A stretch of DNA of 64,000 bases from assembly GCA_019751915.1 (NCBI GenBank), contig JAIEMS010000007.1, positions 25,064 through 89,063 of the forward strand. Direction: 5' to 3'. Each line of letters begins with the position of its first letter. Positions within the stretch are counted from its first letter, which is position 1. This document shows, piece after piece, positions 38,595 through 46,599 of the stretch. Below the pieces are notes generated by a model. The model did no database searches and had not been told where the DNA came from. It saw nothing but the letters and a program-made list of their open reading frames with translations. Source of the stretch: Burkholderiaceae bacterium. GTDB lineage: Bacteria > Pseudomonadota > Gammaproteobacteria > Burkholderiales > Burkholderiaceae_C. The position numbers and the translations under genes were made by a program.

Positions 38595-39628
38595 CAGATG
38601 CCTGCCAGCGCGTGGGTGCGCGTGACCAGTTGGGCCAACTTGTCTTGGGCTGCGCCGCTGTCGATGGCTTGGCGCGCCCGCACCAGCCCTTGGGCAATGC
38701 TATCGACCACATTGGCGGCATACAGCGCAGCCCCGGCATTGAGGCACACGATGTCGCGCGCTGGGCCGAGCTTGCCTGCCAGCACATCGAGCACCACAGC
38801 CTGCGACTGCTCGGGGTTTTCGACCCGCAATTGGCGCGTGCTGACCATCGGCAAACCAAAGTCTTCGGGATGGATTTCGTATTCGCGGATAGCGCCGTCC
38901 TTGAGTTCGCCCACCAGCGTGGTGGCACCCAAGCTGATTTCGTCCAGACCATCACGGCCATAGACCACCAGCGCGTGCTCGGCACCCAGACGCTGCAAGG
39001 CCCGCACCTGAATCCCGACCAAATCTTCGTGGAACACGCCCATCAAAATATTCGGGGCGCTGGCCGGGTTGGTCAGTGGCCCGAGGATGTTGAAAATCGT
39101 CCGCACGCCCAGTTCTTTGCGCACCGGGGCGACGTTTTTCATGGCCGGGTGGTGGTTGGGGGCAAACATAAAGCCAATGCCGACCTCGGCAATGCACTGG
39201 GCAATGGCTTGGGGGGTGAGGTTGATGTGGATGCCCAGCGCTTCCATAGCGTCGGCGCTGCCGCTCTTGCTAGAGACCCCGCGCCCACCGTGTTTGCTGA
39301 CCTTGCCACCCGCCGCTGCAATGACAAAAGTAGCGCAGGTGGAAATATTGAAGGTGTTGGCACCGTCGCCGCCGGTGCCAACGATATCGACCAAATGGCG
39401 GGCATCGGGCACCTGCACTTTGAGCGAGAACTCACGCATCACCTGCGCGGCGGCGGTGATTTCGCCGATGCTTTCTTTCTTGACGCGCAAGCCCGTGACG
39501 ATGGCCGCCATCATCACCGGCGAGAGCTCGCCGCGCATGATCAGGCGCATCAGGTGCAGCATTTCGTCGTGGAAAATTTCGCGGTGCTCAATGGTGCGCT
39601 GCAGCGCCTCTTGCGGGGTGATTGGCAT
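38594..39628 (-). CDS. trpD: Anthranilate phosphoribosyltransferase
   Basis: A 344-residue enzyme that transfers the phosphoribosyl group from PRPP to anthranilate. The ATG at 39628 is preceded by AGGAG; the frame is open to 39670. The PRPP-binding motif is [17 protein letters not shown], followed by [15 protein letters not shown] and [22 protein letters not shown]. It is monofunctional. A 126-base gap with a repeat separates it from trpG, while the following small gene overlaps its stop. Confidence 0.97.
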   Translation of the reverse strand: MPITPQEALQRTIEHREIFHDEMLHLMRLIMRGELSPVMMAAIVTGLRVKKESIGEITAAAQVMREFSLKVQVPDARHLVDIVGTGGDGANTFNISTCATFVIAAAGGKVSKHGGRGVSSKSGSADAMEALGIHINLTPQAIAQCIAEVGIGFMFAPNHHPAMKNVAPVRKELGVRTIFNILGPLTNPASAPNILMGVFHEDLVGIQVRALQRLGAEHALVVYGRDGLDEISLGATTLVGELKDGAIREYEIHPEDFGLPMVSTRQLRVENPEQSQAVVLDVLAGKLGPARDIVCLNAGAALYAANVVDSIAQGLVRARQAIDSGAAQDKLAQLVTRTHALAGI

Positions 39629-39685
39629 GTGTGCTCCTGAAAATGTCCAAAATGTCCATAAGGGGGCCAATTAGCTGCCACGCCC

Positions 39686-39752
39686 CATTTTTTGAGTCCA
39701 ACAAGCTACTCGCGCTGATCTGGCAAGCACTAGCAGCTATCAATAGCATAGC
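39686..39752 (+). repeat. Family 2 repeat, copy 6
   Basis: Reads AGCTACTCGCGCTGATCTGG then CAAGCACTAGCAGCTATCAATAG. It fills the trpG–trpD gap. Confidence 0.5.
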
Positions 39753-39754
39753 GA

Positions 39755-40342
39755 CTATGCTGCGTTTTGCTGCAAAAAGTTTTGCAGCATGGCGTGGCCG
39801 TGTTCGGTCAAGATGCTCTCGGGGTGAAACTGCACCCCCTCAATGGCCAGCGTTTTGTGCCGCACGCCCATGATTTCGCCATCCTGAGTCCAAGCGGTCA
39901 CTTCGAGCACCTCGGGGCAGGTGGCGCGCTCAATGGCCAGCGAGTGGTAGCGGTTGACGGTGAACTGTGCGGGCAACCCAGCAAACACACCCTTTTGTGT
40001 GGTGGTGATAACGCTGGTCTTGCCGTGCATCAGCTCTTGCGCGCGCACGATGTTGCCGCCAAATGCGGCCCCAATGCTCTGGTGGCCCAGACACACGCCC
40101 AAAATGGGCAGCTTGCCCGCAAAGTGCTGAATGGCCGCCACCGAGATACCCGCCTCGGCGGGCGAGCATGGCCCGGGCGAAATCACCAGCCGGTCGAGTT
40201 GCCCCGCAGCCAGCCGAGCGTCGATGTCGGCCAGCGTGATTTCGTCGTTGCGAAACACCTCGACCTGCGCGCCCAACTCACCAAAATACTGGACGATGTT
40301 GTAGGTAAAGCTGTCGTAGTTATCGACCATCAAGAGCTTCAT
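39755..40342 (-). CDS. trpG: Anthranilate synthase component II (glutamine amidotransferase)
   Basis: A 195-residue class I glutamine amidotransferase that supplies ammonia to TrpE; the same subunit may serve p-aminobenzoate synthesis. The N-terminus [18 protein letters not shown] is typical. The catalytic Cys is in [10 protein letters not shown], and the His and Glu are in [13 protein letters not shown]. Its ATG overlaps the chorismate mutase stop by four bases. Confidence 0.98.
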   Translation of the reverse strand: MKLLMVDNYDSFTYNIVQYFGELGAQVEVFRNDEITLADIDARLAAGQLDRLVISPGPCSPAEAGISVAAIQHFAGKLPILGVCLGHQSIGAAFGGNIVRAQELMHGKTSVITTTQKGVFAGLPAQFTVNRYHSLAIERATCPEVLEVTAWTQDGEIMGVRHKTLAIEGVQFHPESILTEHGHAMLQNFLQQNAA

Positions 40343-40668
40343 GGCTGGACTCCTTGGGGCGCGCGCAAGCGGGCAAACTCGCGGTGCTCGTAGTCGATGT
40401 AGGCTTCCATCATGCTGCGGTAGATGGCCTCCAGCACCTCGGGTGGGCCACCCTCGGCGCTGGCGCGGGCGCGCACCCGCTCGACAATGGTTTCGATGCG
40501 TTCCTCGTCGCGCACTTGCGCCGGGTCTTGCTTGATGCGCGCAGCCTGCGTCATGTAGCCGCCGCGCTGCACCAGCAGCGAGACCAACACATCGTCAAGG
40601 GCATCAATATGGCGGCGCACGTCTTGCATGCTGGTGCAGTGCTGCACGTTGTCGATGGCGCGGGTCAT
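40339..40668 (-). CDS. AroQ-type chorismate mutase-like protein
   Basis: A 109-residue all-helical protein of the AroQ class. Chorismate mutases turn chorismate into prephenate, the branch toward Phe and Tyr; some relatives are isochorismate pyruvate lyases. Helix 1 has [17 protein letters not shown] with the first active-site Arg. Later RIKQDP and [13 protein letters not shown] supply the Lys and Arg/Glu side chains. It sits between trpE and trpG, overlapping both by four bases. That places a competing branch enzyme inside the Trp operon, an arrangement seen in other Burkholderiales. Confidence 0.88.
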   Translation of the reverse strand: MTRAIDNVQHCTSMQDVRRHIDALDDVLVSLLVQRGGYMTQAARIKQDPAQVRDEERIETIVERVRARASAEGGPPEVLEAIYRSMMEAYIDYEHREFARLRAPQGVQP

Positions 40669-42164
40669 TCGAGTCCTTCCTCTACCAATTCTGCCGCGCG
40701 CAGCAGGGCGCGGGCCTTGTGTTCAGTTTCTTTCCATTCCAGCTCGGGCACCGAGTCGGCCACCACCCCAGCGGCGGCTTGCACGTACAGCGTGCCATCT
40801 TTGATGATGCCGGTGCGAATGGCAATGGCCACATCCATATCACCGGCATAGCTCAGGTAGCCACACGCGCCACCGTACAAGCCGCGCTTGCTCGGTTCTA
40901 ACTGGTCAATCAGCTCCATGGCGTGCACCTTAGGCGCGCCGGTCAGCGTTCCGGCTGGGAAAGTTGCCTTGAGCACATCCATGCTGGTCATGCCATCGTG
41001 CAAGATGCCCTCGACATTGCTGACGATGTGCATGACGTGGCTATAGCGCTCGACGACAAAAGCCTCGGTCACTTTGACGCTGCCGGTTTTGGCAATGCGG
41101 CCAATGTCGTTGCGGGCCAAGTCAATCAGCATGACGTGCTCGGCGCGCTCTTTGGGGTCGTTGATGAGTTGAAGTTCGGCGGCTTTGTCCAAATCGGGCG
41201 TTGCCCCGCGCGGGCGGGTACCGGCCAGCGGACGGATGGTGACTTTTTGGCCCTCCGGGGTGCTTTCTTGGCGCACCAAAATCTCTGGGCTGGCCCCGAC
41301 CACATGAAAATCACCAAAGTGGTAGTAATACATGTACGGCGACGGGTTCAGCGACCGCAGTGCCCGGTACAAACTCAAGGGCGATTCGGTGTAGCGCTTG
41401 TGGATACGCTGGCCCACTTGCACCTGCATGAAGTCGCCCGCCGCAATCAGCTCTTTGGCTTTGCCCACCGCAGCCAAATAATCGGCCTTGGCAAAACTGC
41501 GCTGCGCTGGGTGGCTCTCGGTGGGCTTGATGAGCGGGGCACTAACCGAGTATTTCAGTTGGTCTTTCAACTCACGCAAGCGCTTTTTAGCTTGGGAGTA
41601 GGCCTCGGGCTGGGCAGGATCGGCATAGACAATCAAATACAGCTTACCCGAAAGATTATCGATAACAGCCAATTCTTCGCATTGCAGCAGCAAAATGTCG
41701 GGGCAGCCCAAAGTGTCGGGTGGGCACGAGTTTTCGAGTTTCTTCTCGATGTAACGCACCGCGTCGTACCCAAAATAGCCTGCCAGCCCGCCACAAAAGC
41801 GCGGCAAACCGGGGCGCAATGCCACCTTGAAGCGTTTTTGGTAGGCAGCGATAAAGTCCAGCGGATTGCCCGTTGCCGTCTCGACGACAACGCCATCGGT
41901 CACAACCTCGGTGCGGGCCGCAGCGCCAAAACCGCTGGCGCGCAGCAGCGTGCGCGCAGGCAAGCCGATAAAGCTGTAGCGGCCAAAGCGTTCGCCGCCG
42001 ACCACCGATTCAAGCAAAAAGCTGCATTTGCCACCATCTTCTCTGTGGGCCAGCTTCAGGTACAGCGACAGAGGGGTTTCCAGATCCGCAAAGGCTTGCG
42101 CTATCAGCGGAATACGGTTGTAGCCCTCAAGGGCGAGGCTTTTAAATTCAAGTTCTGTAATCAC
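40665..42164 (-). CDS. trpE: Anthranilate synthase component I
   Basis: A 499-residue chorismate-binding enzyme that makes anthranilate with TrpG. The start is a GTG at 42164. N-terminal feedback-site region LETPLSLYLKLAH-GG is recognisable, with LLESVVGGERFGRYSF. The catalytic half has RPLAGTRPRG, DLARNDIGRIAKTGSV, FPAGTLTGAPKVHAMELID and a C-terminal GGACGYLSYAGDMDVAIAIRT. It is the first gene of the trp operon. The 840-base region upstream has a CRISPR-like repeat element and a short open frame with several Trp codons. Confidence 0.97.
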   Translation of the reverse strand: MITELEFKSLALEGYNRIPLIAQAFADLETPLSLYLKLAHREDGGKCSFLLESVVGGERFGRYSFIGLPARTLLRASGFGAAARTEVVTDGVVVETATGNPLDFIAAYQKRFKVALRPGLPRFCGGLAGYFGYDAVRYIEKKLENSCPPDTLGCPDILLLQCEELAVIDNLSGKLYLIVYADPAQPEAYSQAKKRLRELKDQLKYSVSAPLIKPTESHPAQRSFAKADYLAAVGKAKELIAAGDFMQVQVGQRIHKRYTESPLSLYRALRSLNPSPYMYYYHFGDFHVVGASPEILVRQESTPEGQKVTIRPLAGTRPRGATPDLDKAAELQLINDPKERAEHVMLIDLARNDIGRIAKTGSVKVTEAFVVERYSHVMHIVSNVEGILHDGMTSMDVLKATFPAGTLTGAPKVHAMELIDQLEPSKRGLYGGACGYLSYAGDMDVAIAIRTGIIKDGTLYVQAAAGVVADSVPELEWKETEHKARALLRAAELVEEGLE

Positions 42165-42359
42165 GGGGGAGTGTCCCTGCTGGGGCGGCGCGTGTAGCCA
42201 GCGTGGGTGCTGCGCCGCAGTTCATGCAATCGGCCCGTGCTCCAAAAGACAGGGGCCACGGGGAGGCGAAAGGGGGCATCCCCCAACGCCATGAGGCGTG
42301 CAGACGAACCGGCTTATGCCAGAGCCAGACACCCCGGTCACTGTGACCTGCGATGTTTT
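42165..42359 (-). promoter_or_regulatory. trpE upstream region with Trp-rich open frame and palindrome
   Basis: On the minus strand a frame starting with TTG at 42366 contains five Trp codons in 72, including two WxW clusters (WLW, WRW), and runs into trpE. A perfect 13-base palindrome GGTCACTGTGACC lies at 42336-42348 and a GGGGGATGCCCCC hairpin near 42277. These could form an attenuation leader or operator, but the TTG lacks a good ribosome site. Tentative. Confidence 0.3.
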
Positions 42360-42472
42360 TTTTCAATCCACGTCTCTCAAGAGGCGACTTTGGAAAAGGC
42401 TATGCCTCTGCCAAAACAATTTTATCCCCCCTGAAGGGAGAGGTTTCAAACCAAAGTGCGTTTTAGATGAAC
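42360..42472 (+). repeat. Family 1 element (type I-C CRISPR-repeat-like), copy B
   Basis: Starts TTTCAATCCACGTCTC-TCAA-GAGGCGAC, a 6-bp stem with one G-T. It is followed by a second imperfect stem, a third (TCCC…GGGA) and the tail GGTTTCAAACCAAAGTGCG-TTTTAGATGAAC. It lies upstream of trpE on the opposite strand. One extra C relative to copy C shifts its potential reading frame. Confidence 0.85.
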
Positions 42473-43006
42473 AGGGGCCAAAGTGTAGCAAACAGACCCG
42501 CACCAGAATGGCTGACCACCGATATGGCGGCAAAGAAGGGCGGATTCAAGCCTCCAGTGCAGTACCTAACCCCAGTAAGCCTGTGCTTCAGAATTTACGT
42601 AAACGTCAAAACAAGGCAAAACATTACCAAAATATTTTATCGATTTTTTCAAATGATACAAAACTTAATATAAGCTGAATAAATTTTAATCATTGATAAT
42701 GATGGATTCAATCTCCATAAGACACCCATTCAATAAATTAACATCTATCGCAAGATGTAAAATATCGTTCGTTATTTAAGCAATGCCCCGATATTTTCAA
42801 TGACACAGCCCTGCATCCGAAATCAGATTTGGCACTTGCCGTCGTACCGCGTCCCTCACTCCTATCGGAAACCCTGATGCGTAGTGCAGGTAACGACCTC
42901 AGAATAGGTCTTCCATCGGTGCATCCAAACACCCGGGGCAGCTGCAAACAGCGTCATGTAATGGCCTTGCCAAGACAACTTGGCAAAAATATCAAAGTGG
43001 TCGCCC
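42473..43006. other. 534-base AT-rich intergenic region before the cache-domain chemoreceptor
   Basis: Noticeably richer in A and T than the rest of the window, especially 42580-42800. It contains an ACATCT-ATCGCA-AGATGT hairpin at 42741-42758, a TTACGTAA palindrome near 42597 and an AATCATT-GAT-AATGATG inverted repeat near 42690. Probably carries the chemoreceptor promoter and perhaps operators, but no exact consensus was found. No gene is seen. Confidence 0.45.
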
Positions 43007-44713
43007 ATGTTTAAATTATCTTCATACACCGTTGCAAAGCGGCTGACAGCACTCACGTTGACTGCAGTGCTGGGCATTATTTTGCTGGCGGCTGTGTTCC
43101 TTGTATCAGAACGTAGCCTGATCATGGAAGAGCGACAGAACAGTGTGCGCCAAACAGTAGAAACCGCACACGCTTTAGTGGCCCATTACTATGCACTGTC
43201 GGTTGCCGGAAAAATACCCGAAGCAGATGCACAAAAACAGGCTTTAGCAGCCGTGGGTAGTTTGCGTTACAGCAAAACCGAGTATTTCTGGATCAACGAT
43301 ATGCAGGCCGTCAGCATCATGCACCCGATTCGGGCAGAGCTGAATGGCAAAGATATGTCTCAAGTCAAGGACTCGACTGGTAAATTCTTTTTTTCAGAGT
43401 TCGTTCGGGAAGTCAAGACCCATGGTGCCGGGTTTGTTTTCTACCTCTGGCCCAAGCCCGGCAGTGAGCTGCCAGTGCAAAAAGTCTCTTACGTCAAGGG
43501 CTTTGCCCCTTGGGGTTGGGTCGTCGGTTCTGGCGTTTACATCGACACCGTAGATGCCGTGATTGCGGGACGGGTGCTGGGCTTTTCTCTGGGTTCGTTG
43601 GCGCTGGCCGTGTTTTTGCTCATCATTGGCTGGATGATTACCCGGGGCATCTTGAGGCAACTCGGGGGTGAGCCAGCCTATGCTGCCGACATTGCCCACC
43701 GCCTAGCAGAGGGTGATCTCTCGGTACAAATTACCGTCAAAAATCCCCATGAACCCAGTTTGCTGCACGCCATCCAAACCATGCGCGACAAAATCGCCAC
43801 CATCGTCGGTCAGGTGCGCGAAGGTGCTGGTGCCGTTGCAATGGCCAGTGCTGAAATCGCCGGGGGCAACAACGATTTGTCCAATCGCACGGAAGAACAA
43901 GCCAGCGCACTGAACGAAGCCTCGACCTCAATGGAAGAACTCGGCGGCACCGTCAAACAAAATGCAGACAACGCCCGCCAAGCCAATCAACTGGCCATGA
44001 ACGCCTCGACCGTGGCCGTTCGCGGTGGCGAGGTGGTCTCTGAAGTGGTCGAGACCATGAAAGGCATCAACGAAAGCTCACGCAAAATTTCTGACATCAT
44101 CAGCGTGATTGATGGCATTGCCTTTCAAACCAACATCTTGGCGCTCAATGCCGCCGTCGAAGCCGCCCGTGCTGGCGAGCAAGGCCGGGGCTTTGCCGTG
44201 GTTGCCAGCGAAGTCCGCAACCTCGCCGGGCGCTCGGCTGAAGCGGCCAAAGAAATCAAAACGCTGATCAACGCCAGCGTTCAGCGCGTCGAGCAAGGCA
44301 CCGCACTGGTCGATCAAGCAGGCACCACCATGACCGAGGTTGTGAACAGCATCCGCCGCGTCACCGACATCATGGGGGCCATCAGCGCTGCCAGCAATGA
44401 CCAAGCCTCTGGCGTGGCCCATGTTGGCGAGGGTGTGGCCCAAATGGACCAAGTGACGCAGCAAAATGCTGCACTGGTAGAAGAGATGGCCGCAGCAGCC
44501 AGCAGTCTGCAATCACAAGCAGAAGATTTGGTACATGTCGTCTCGGTCTTCAAACTCGGCAGCAACGACCACTACCCACAAAACACCCAACGTCCAGCCA
44601 CAGACCATCGCCCGGCGGCTCCGGCACACCACCACAGGGGAAGTTCTGGGCATCAGCACCACTTGGCCTCATCGGTAACGCGGCCCCTCACCAGCCCGGC
44701 CCTGCCTGGCTAA
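43007..44713 (+). CDS. Methyl-accepting chemotaxis protein with single-cache sensor
   Basis: A 568-residue chemoreceptor from the ATG at 43007 (a TTG at 42980 also opens the frame). One membrane helix is at about residues 13-35. A periplasmic small-cache domain follows (about 38-185), recognisable by [27 protein letters not shown] and [16 protein letters not shown], typical of sCache_2 sensors for organic acids. A second helix lies near 190-212, then HAMP and the methyl-accepting hairpin with [20 protein letters not shown]. The C-terminus is rich in His and Pro and ends without a CheR pentapeptide. It is a single-gene unit between AT-rich DNA and a family 2 repeat. Confidence 0.95.
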   Translation: MFKLSSYTVAKRLTALTLTAVLGIILLAAVFLVSERSLIMEERQNSVRQTVETAHALVAHYYALSVAGKIPEADAQKQALAAVGSLRYSKTEYFWINDMQAVSIMHPIRAELNGKDMSQVKDSTGKFFFSEFVREVKTHGAGFVFYLWPKPGSELPVQKVSYVKGFAPWGWVVGSGVYIDTVDAVIAGRVLGFSLGSLALAVFLLIIGWMITRGILRQLGGEPAYAADIAHRLAEGDLSVQITVKNPHEPSLLHAIQTMRDKIATIVGQVREGAGAVAMASAEIAGGNNDLSNRTEEQASALNEASTSMEELGGTVKQNADNARQANQLAMNASTVAVRGGEVVSEVVETMKGINESSRKISDIISVIDGIAFQTNILALNAAVEAARAGEQGRGFAVVASEVRNLAGRSAEAAKEIKTLINASVQRVEQGTALVDQAGTTMTEVVNSIRRVTDIMGAISAASNDQASGVAHVGEGVAQMDQVTQQNAALVEEMAAAASSLQSQAEDLVHVVSVFKLGSNDHYPQNTQRPATDHRPAAPAHHHRGSSGHQHHLASSVTRPLTSPALPG

Positions 44714-44739
44714 AGCGCAGCGCCAAACAGCCTCTGGCG

Positions 44740-44811
44740 GTCAAAATTTTGGTCTCATAGGCTGCTAGCCCGCAGCCCTATTACAAGAATAGCTATTAAA
44801 TTAATAGCTAT
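44740..44811 (+). repeat. AT-rich hairpin repeat, family 2, copy 7
   Basis: Reads AAAATTTTGGTCTCATAGGC, CTGCTAGCCCGCAGCC, then ATAGCTATTAAATTAATAGCTAT. Its last bases reach the gph stop codon at 44808. Confidence 0.65.
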
Positions 44812-45536
44812 CGCTGCACCGTATTCGGCGCGCCGATACCAGCACCCAGCGCTGCCAGCGACTCGACCCAACCATCAGCATCTACACCAGAGACAGGCTG
44901 GCCGTGGTTATACCCATAGGGCACCAACACCACCGGGCAACCCGCAGCGCGGGCCGCTTGGGCATCGTTGCTGGAGTCACCCACCATCAGGGTACGTGCC
45001 GGTGCAGTGCCCAACGCTTGGCAAGTTTTCAGCAGCGGCAACGGGTGGGGCTTTTTGTGTGCGAAAGCATCACCACCAAAAACGTACTCAAAAAACCCCT
45101 CTAAACCCTTGGCGCGCAACAGTGCCAAAGCAAACGTGGTCGGTTTATTGGTCAAACAAGCCAAACGCAAACCACTGCCCCGCAACGCTTGCAAGCCCTT
45201 GAGTACGCCGGGGTAAACGCACGAATATCCACCATTGATAATTTGGTAATGGTGCTGGTAGCGCTCCCAAGCTTGCGGGTACAGCGCTTCTACAGGGGCA
45301 GCTTGCGCCATCGACTCTGCCTGCGACAGCACATGGCCCAGCACCGATTTGATTAAATGCTCCGAGCCTTTGCCGACCATGCGTTCAATCTGGGCCATGC
45401 CAATACCGGGCAAGGCCAAATCGTCCAACATGCGCGCTAGCGCTTGGGCAAAATCACCCAGCGTATCGACCATCGTGCCATCCAAATCAATGATGGCAGC
45501 ATCAATTTGCGTGCGCACTATGGGCATGGAAACCAT
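44808..45536 (-). CDS. gph: Phosphoglycolate phosphatase (HAD family)
   Basis: A 242-residue HAD hydrolase that removes phosphate from 2-phosphoglycolate, a by-product of DNA-end repair and photorespiration-type oxygenation. The start ATG at 45536 follows AGGAG by 5 bases. The nucleophile motif is AAIIDLDGTMVDT, the Thr motif CLTNKP, and the metal-binding loop MVGDSSNDAQAA. A four-helix cap lies between the first and second motifs. In many Burkholderiales gph precedes trpE; here an MCP gene lies between, on the other strand. Confidence 0.93.
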   Translation of the reverse strand: MVSMPIVRTQIDAAIIDLDGTMVDTLGDFAQALARMLDDLALPGIGMAQIERMVGKGSEHLIKSVLGHVLSQAESMAQAAPVEALYPQAWERYQHHYQIINGGYSCVYPGVLKGLQALRGSGLRLACLTNKPTTFALALLRAKGLEGFFEYVFGGDAFAHKKPHPLPLLKTCQALGTAPARTLMVGDSSNDAQAARAAGCPVVLVPYGYNHGQPVSGVDADGWVESLAALGAGIGAPNTVQR

Positions 45537-45611
45537 AAAAACTCCTAGCAAAGAATACGACGAGATCTGTTAGATCATGGCTTCAATCGGAATCCGCAAC
45601 CTGGGACGGGG

Positions 45612-45650
45612 AAAAACAAAAAACCCTGCTACCGATAGATAGCAGGGTTT
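45612..45650 (-). terminator. Terminator after tRNA-Phe
   Basis: On the minus strand AAACCCTGCTA–loop–TAGCAGGGTTT forms an 11-bp perfect stem, then TTTTGTTTTT. It follows the tRNA by about 8 bases. Confidence 0.85.
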
Positions 45651-45657
45651 GGTGTTT

Positions 45658-45733
45658 TGGTGGCCTGGGACGGAATCGAACCGCCGACACAAGGATTTTC
45701 AATCCTCTGCTCTACCGACTGAGCTACCGGGCC
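45658..45733 (-). tRNA. tRNA-Phe (anticodon GAA)
   Basis: A 76-base tRNA with encoded CCA and the anticodon loop TTGAAAA. T arm GGCGG-TTCGATT-CCGTC, discriminator A. The acceptor stem GGCCCGG/CCAGGCC has a C-A mismatch at the 5:68 position; all other pairs are canonical. Confidence 0.95.
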
Positions 45734-45784
45734 TAAGCCTCAGATTATAGCCAAAAAAACACGGCTTTTTGGTTCGAAGAAAAA

Positions 45785-46456
45785 TTAATTGCGTTTTCCG
45801 CGTGCCAAATCGACACCCAACTGGCGCAGCTTGCGGTAAAGATGGGTACGCTCAAGCCCCGTTTTTTCGGCCACGCGGGTCATCGAGCCACCTTCGCGGG
45901 CCAAGTGAAACTCAAAATAGGCTTTCTCGAAACCATCACGGGCCTCGCGCAGGGGCCTGTCCAAATCAAAACCTTGGTGTGCCAAAGGGCCAGCGTCAAC
46001 AACGGCCATCGGAAGGCTTTGTGCACTTAAAACGACCCCCTCCAGTGCCAACGCTGCGGGCGCAGAAGCCGCACTGGCTTGGGTACGCTGCAAGCTGCGC
46101 GCCAGCCCGGACTCGACCGCCTTGAGCAACTTTTGTAGCGTAATGGGTTTTTCTAAGAACGAGAAAGCGCCAATGCGGGTTGCCTCGACTGCGGTATCGA
46201 TAGTGGCATGACCACTCATCATGATGACGGGCATGGTCAGCAAACTATTGGCCGCCCACTCTTTCAGCAGCGTCACGCCATCGGTGTCGGGCATCCAAAT
46301 GTCGAGCAGCACCAAGTCGTAACTGCTGGCATGGCGCGCGGCGCGGGCCTGGGTGGCGTTTTCTGCCAAATCCACGCTGTGGCCCTCATCGTTGAGGATT
46401 TCAGACAGTAGATCACGAATGCCGTGCTCATCGTCAACCACCAAAATGTTTGCCAT
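45785..46456 (-). CDS. Response regulator, receiver plus Fis-type helix-turn-helix
   Basis: A 223-residue regulator. The receiver domain has the acidic pocket DD (residues 8-9), phosphorylation site Asp52 in LLDIWMPDTDG, the MSGH switch Ser, and Lys in FLEKPI. After a ~40-residue linker a Fis-type DNA-binding helix-turn-helix ends the protein (MTRVAEKTGLERTHLYRKLRQLG). The central AAA+ sigma-54 activator domain of NtrX is absent. It is probably activated by the NtrY-type kinase encoded upstream. The two genes are separated by a 143-base gap holding repeat element C, and no Shine-Dalgarno site is seen before its ATG. Confidence 0.93.
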   Translation of the reverse strand: MANILVVDDEHGIRDLLSEILNDEGHSVDLAENATQARAARHASSYDLVLLDIWMPDTDGVTLLKEWAANSLLTMPVIMMSGHATIDTAVEATRIGAFSFLEKPITLQKLLKAVESGLARSLQRTQASAASAPAALALEGVVLSAQSLPMAVVDAGPLAHQGFDLDRPLREARDGFEKAYFEFHLAREGGSMTRVAEKTGLERTHLYRKLRQLGVDLARGKRN

Positions 46457-46460
46457 GTAT

Positions 46461-46572
46461 GTTTCAATCCACGCCCCTGAAGGGGCGAATTCGAAAGAGG
46501 CTCCCCCTCTTCCAAATGAATTTTATCCCCCTGAAGTGGGAGGTTTCAAACCAAAGTCGTTTTAGGCGAAAT
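46461..46572 (+). repeat. Family 1 element (type I-C CRISPR-repeat-like), copy C
   Basis: Starts GTTTCAATCCACGCCCC-TGAA-GGGGCGA, a perfect 6-bp stem. A second stem (GAAAGAGG…CCTCTTCC), a third (TCCC…GGGA) and the tail GGTTTCAAACCAAAGTCG follow. It lies between the NtrY-type kinase and its regulator, in the opposite orientation. Its CRISPR-like end is 4 bases from the regulator's start codon. Confidence 0.88.
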
Positions 46573-46599
46573 GCCTTCAAACTGCGGTTCGCGGTGCCG

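Noticed and set aside
42685..42715. A Fur box
   Set aside because: GATAATGAT matches half of the consensus, but the second half does not fit; only an inverted repeat is claimed.
42775..42800. A flagellar sigma-28 promoter for the chemoreceptor
   Set aside because: GCCCCGATATT is near the -10 consensus GCCGATAA, but no TAAAGTTT-like -35 lies at the right distance.
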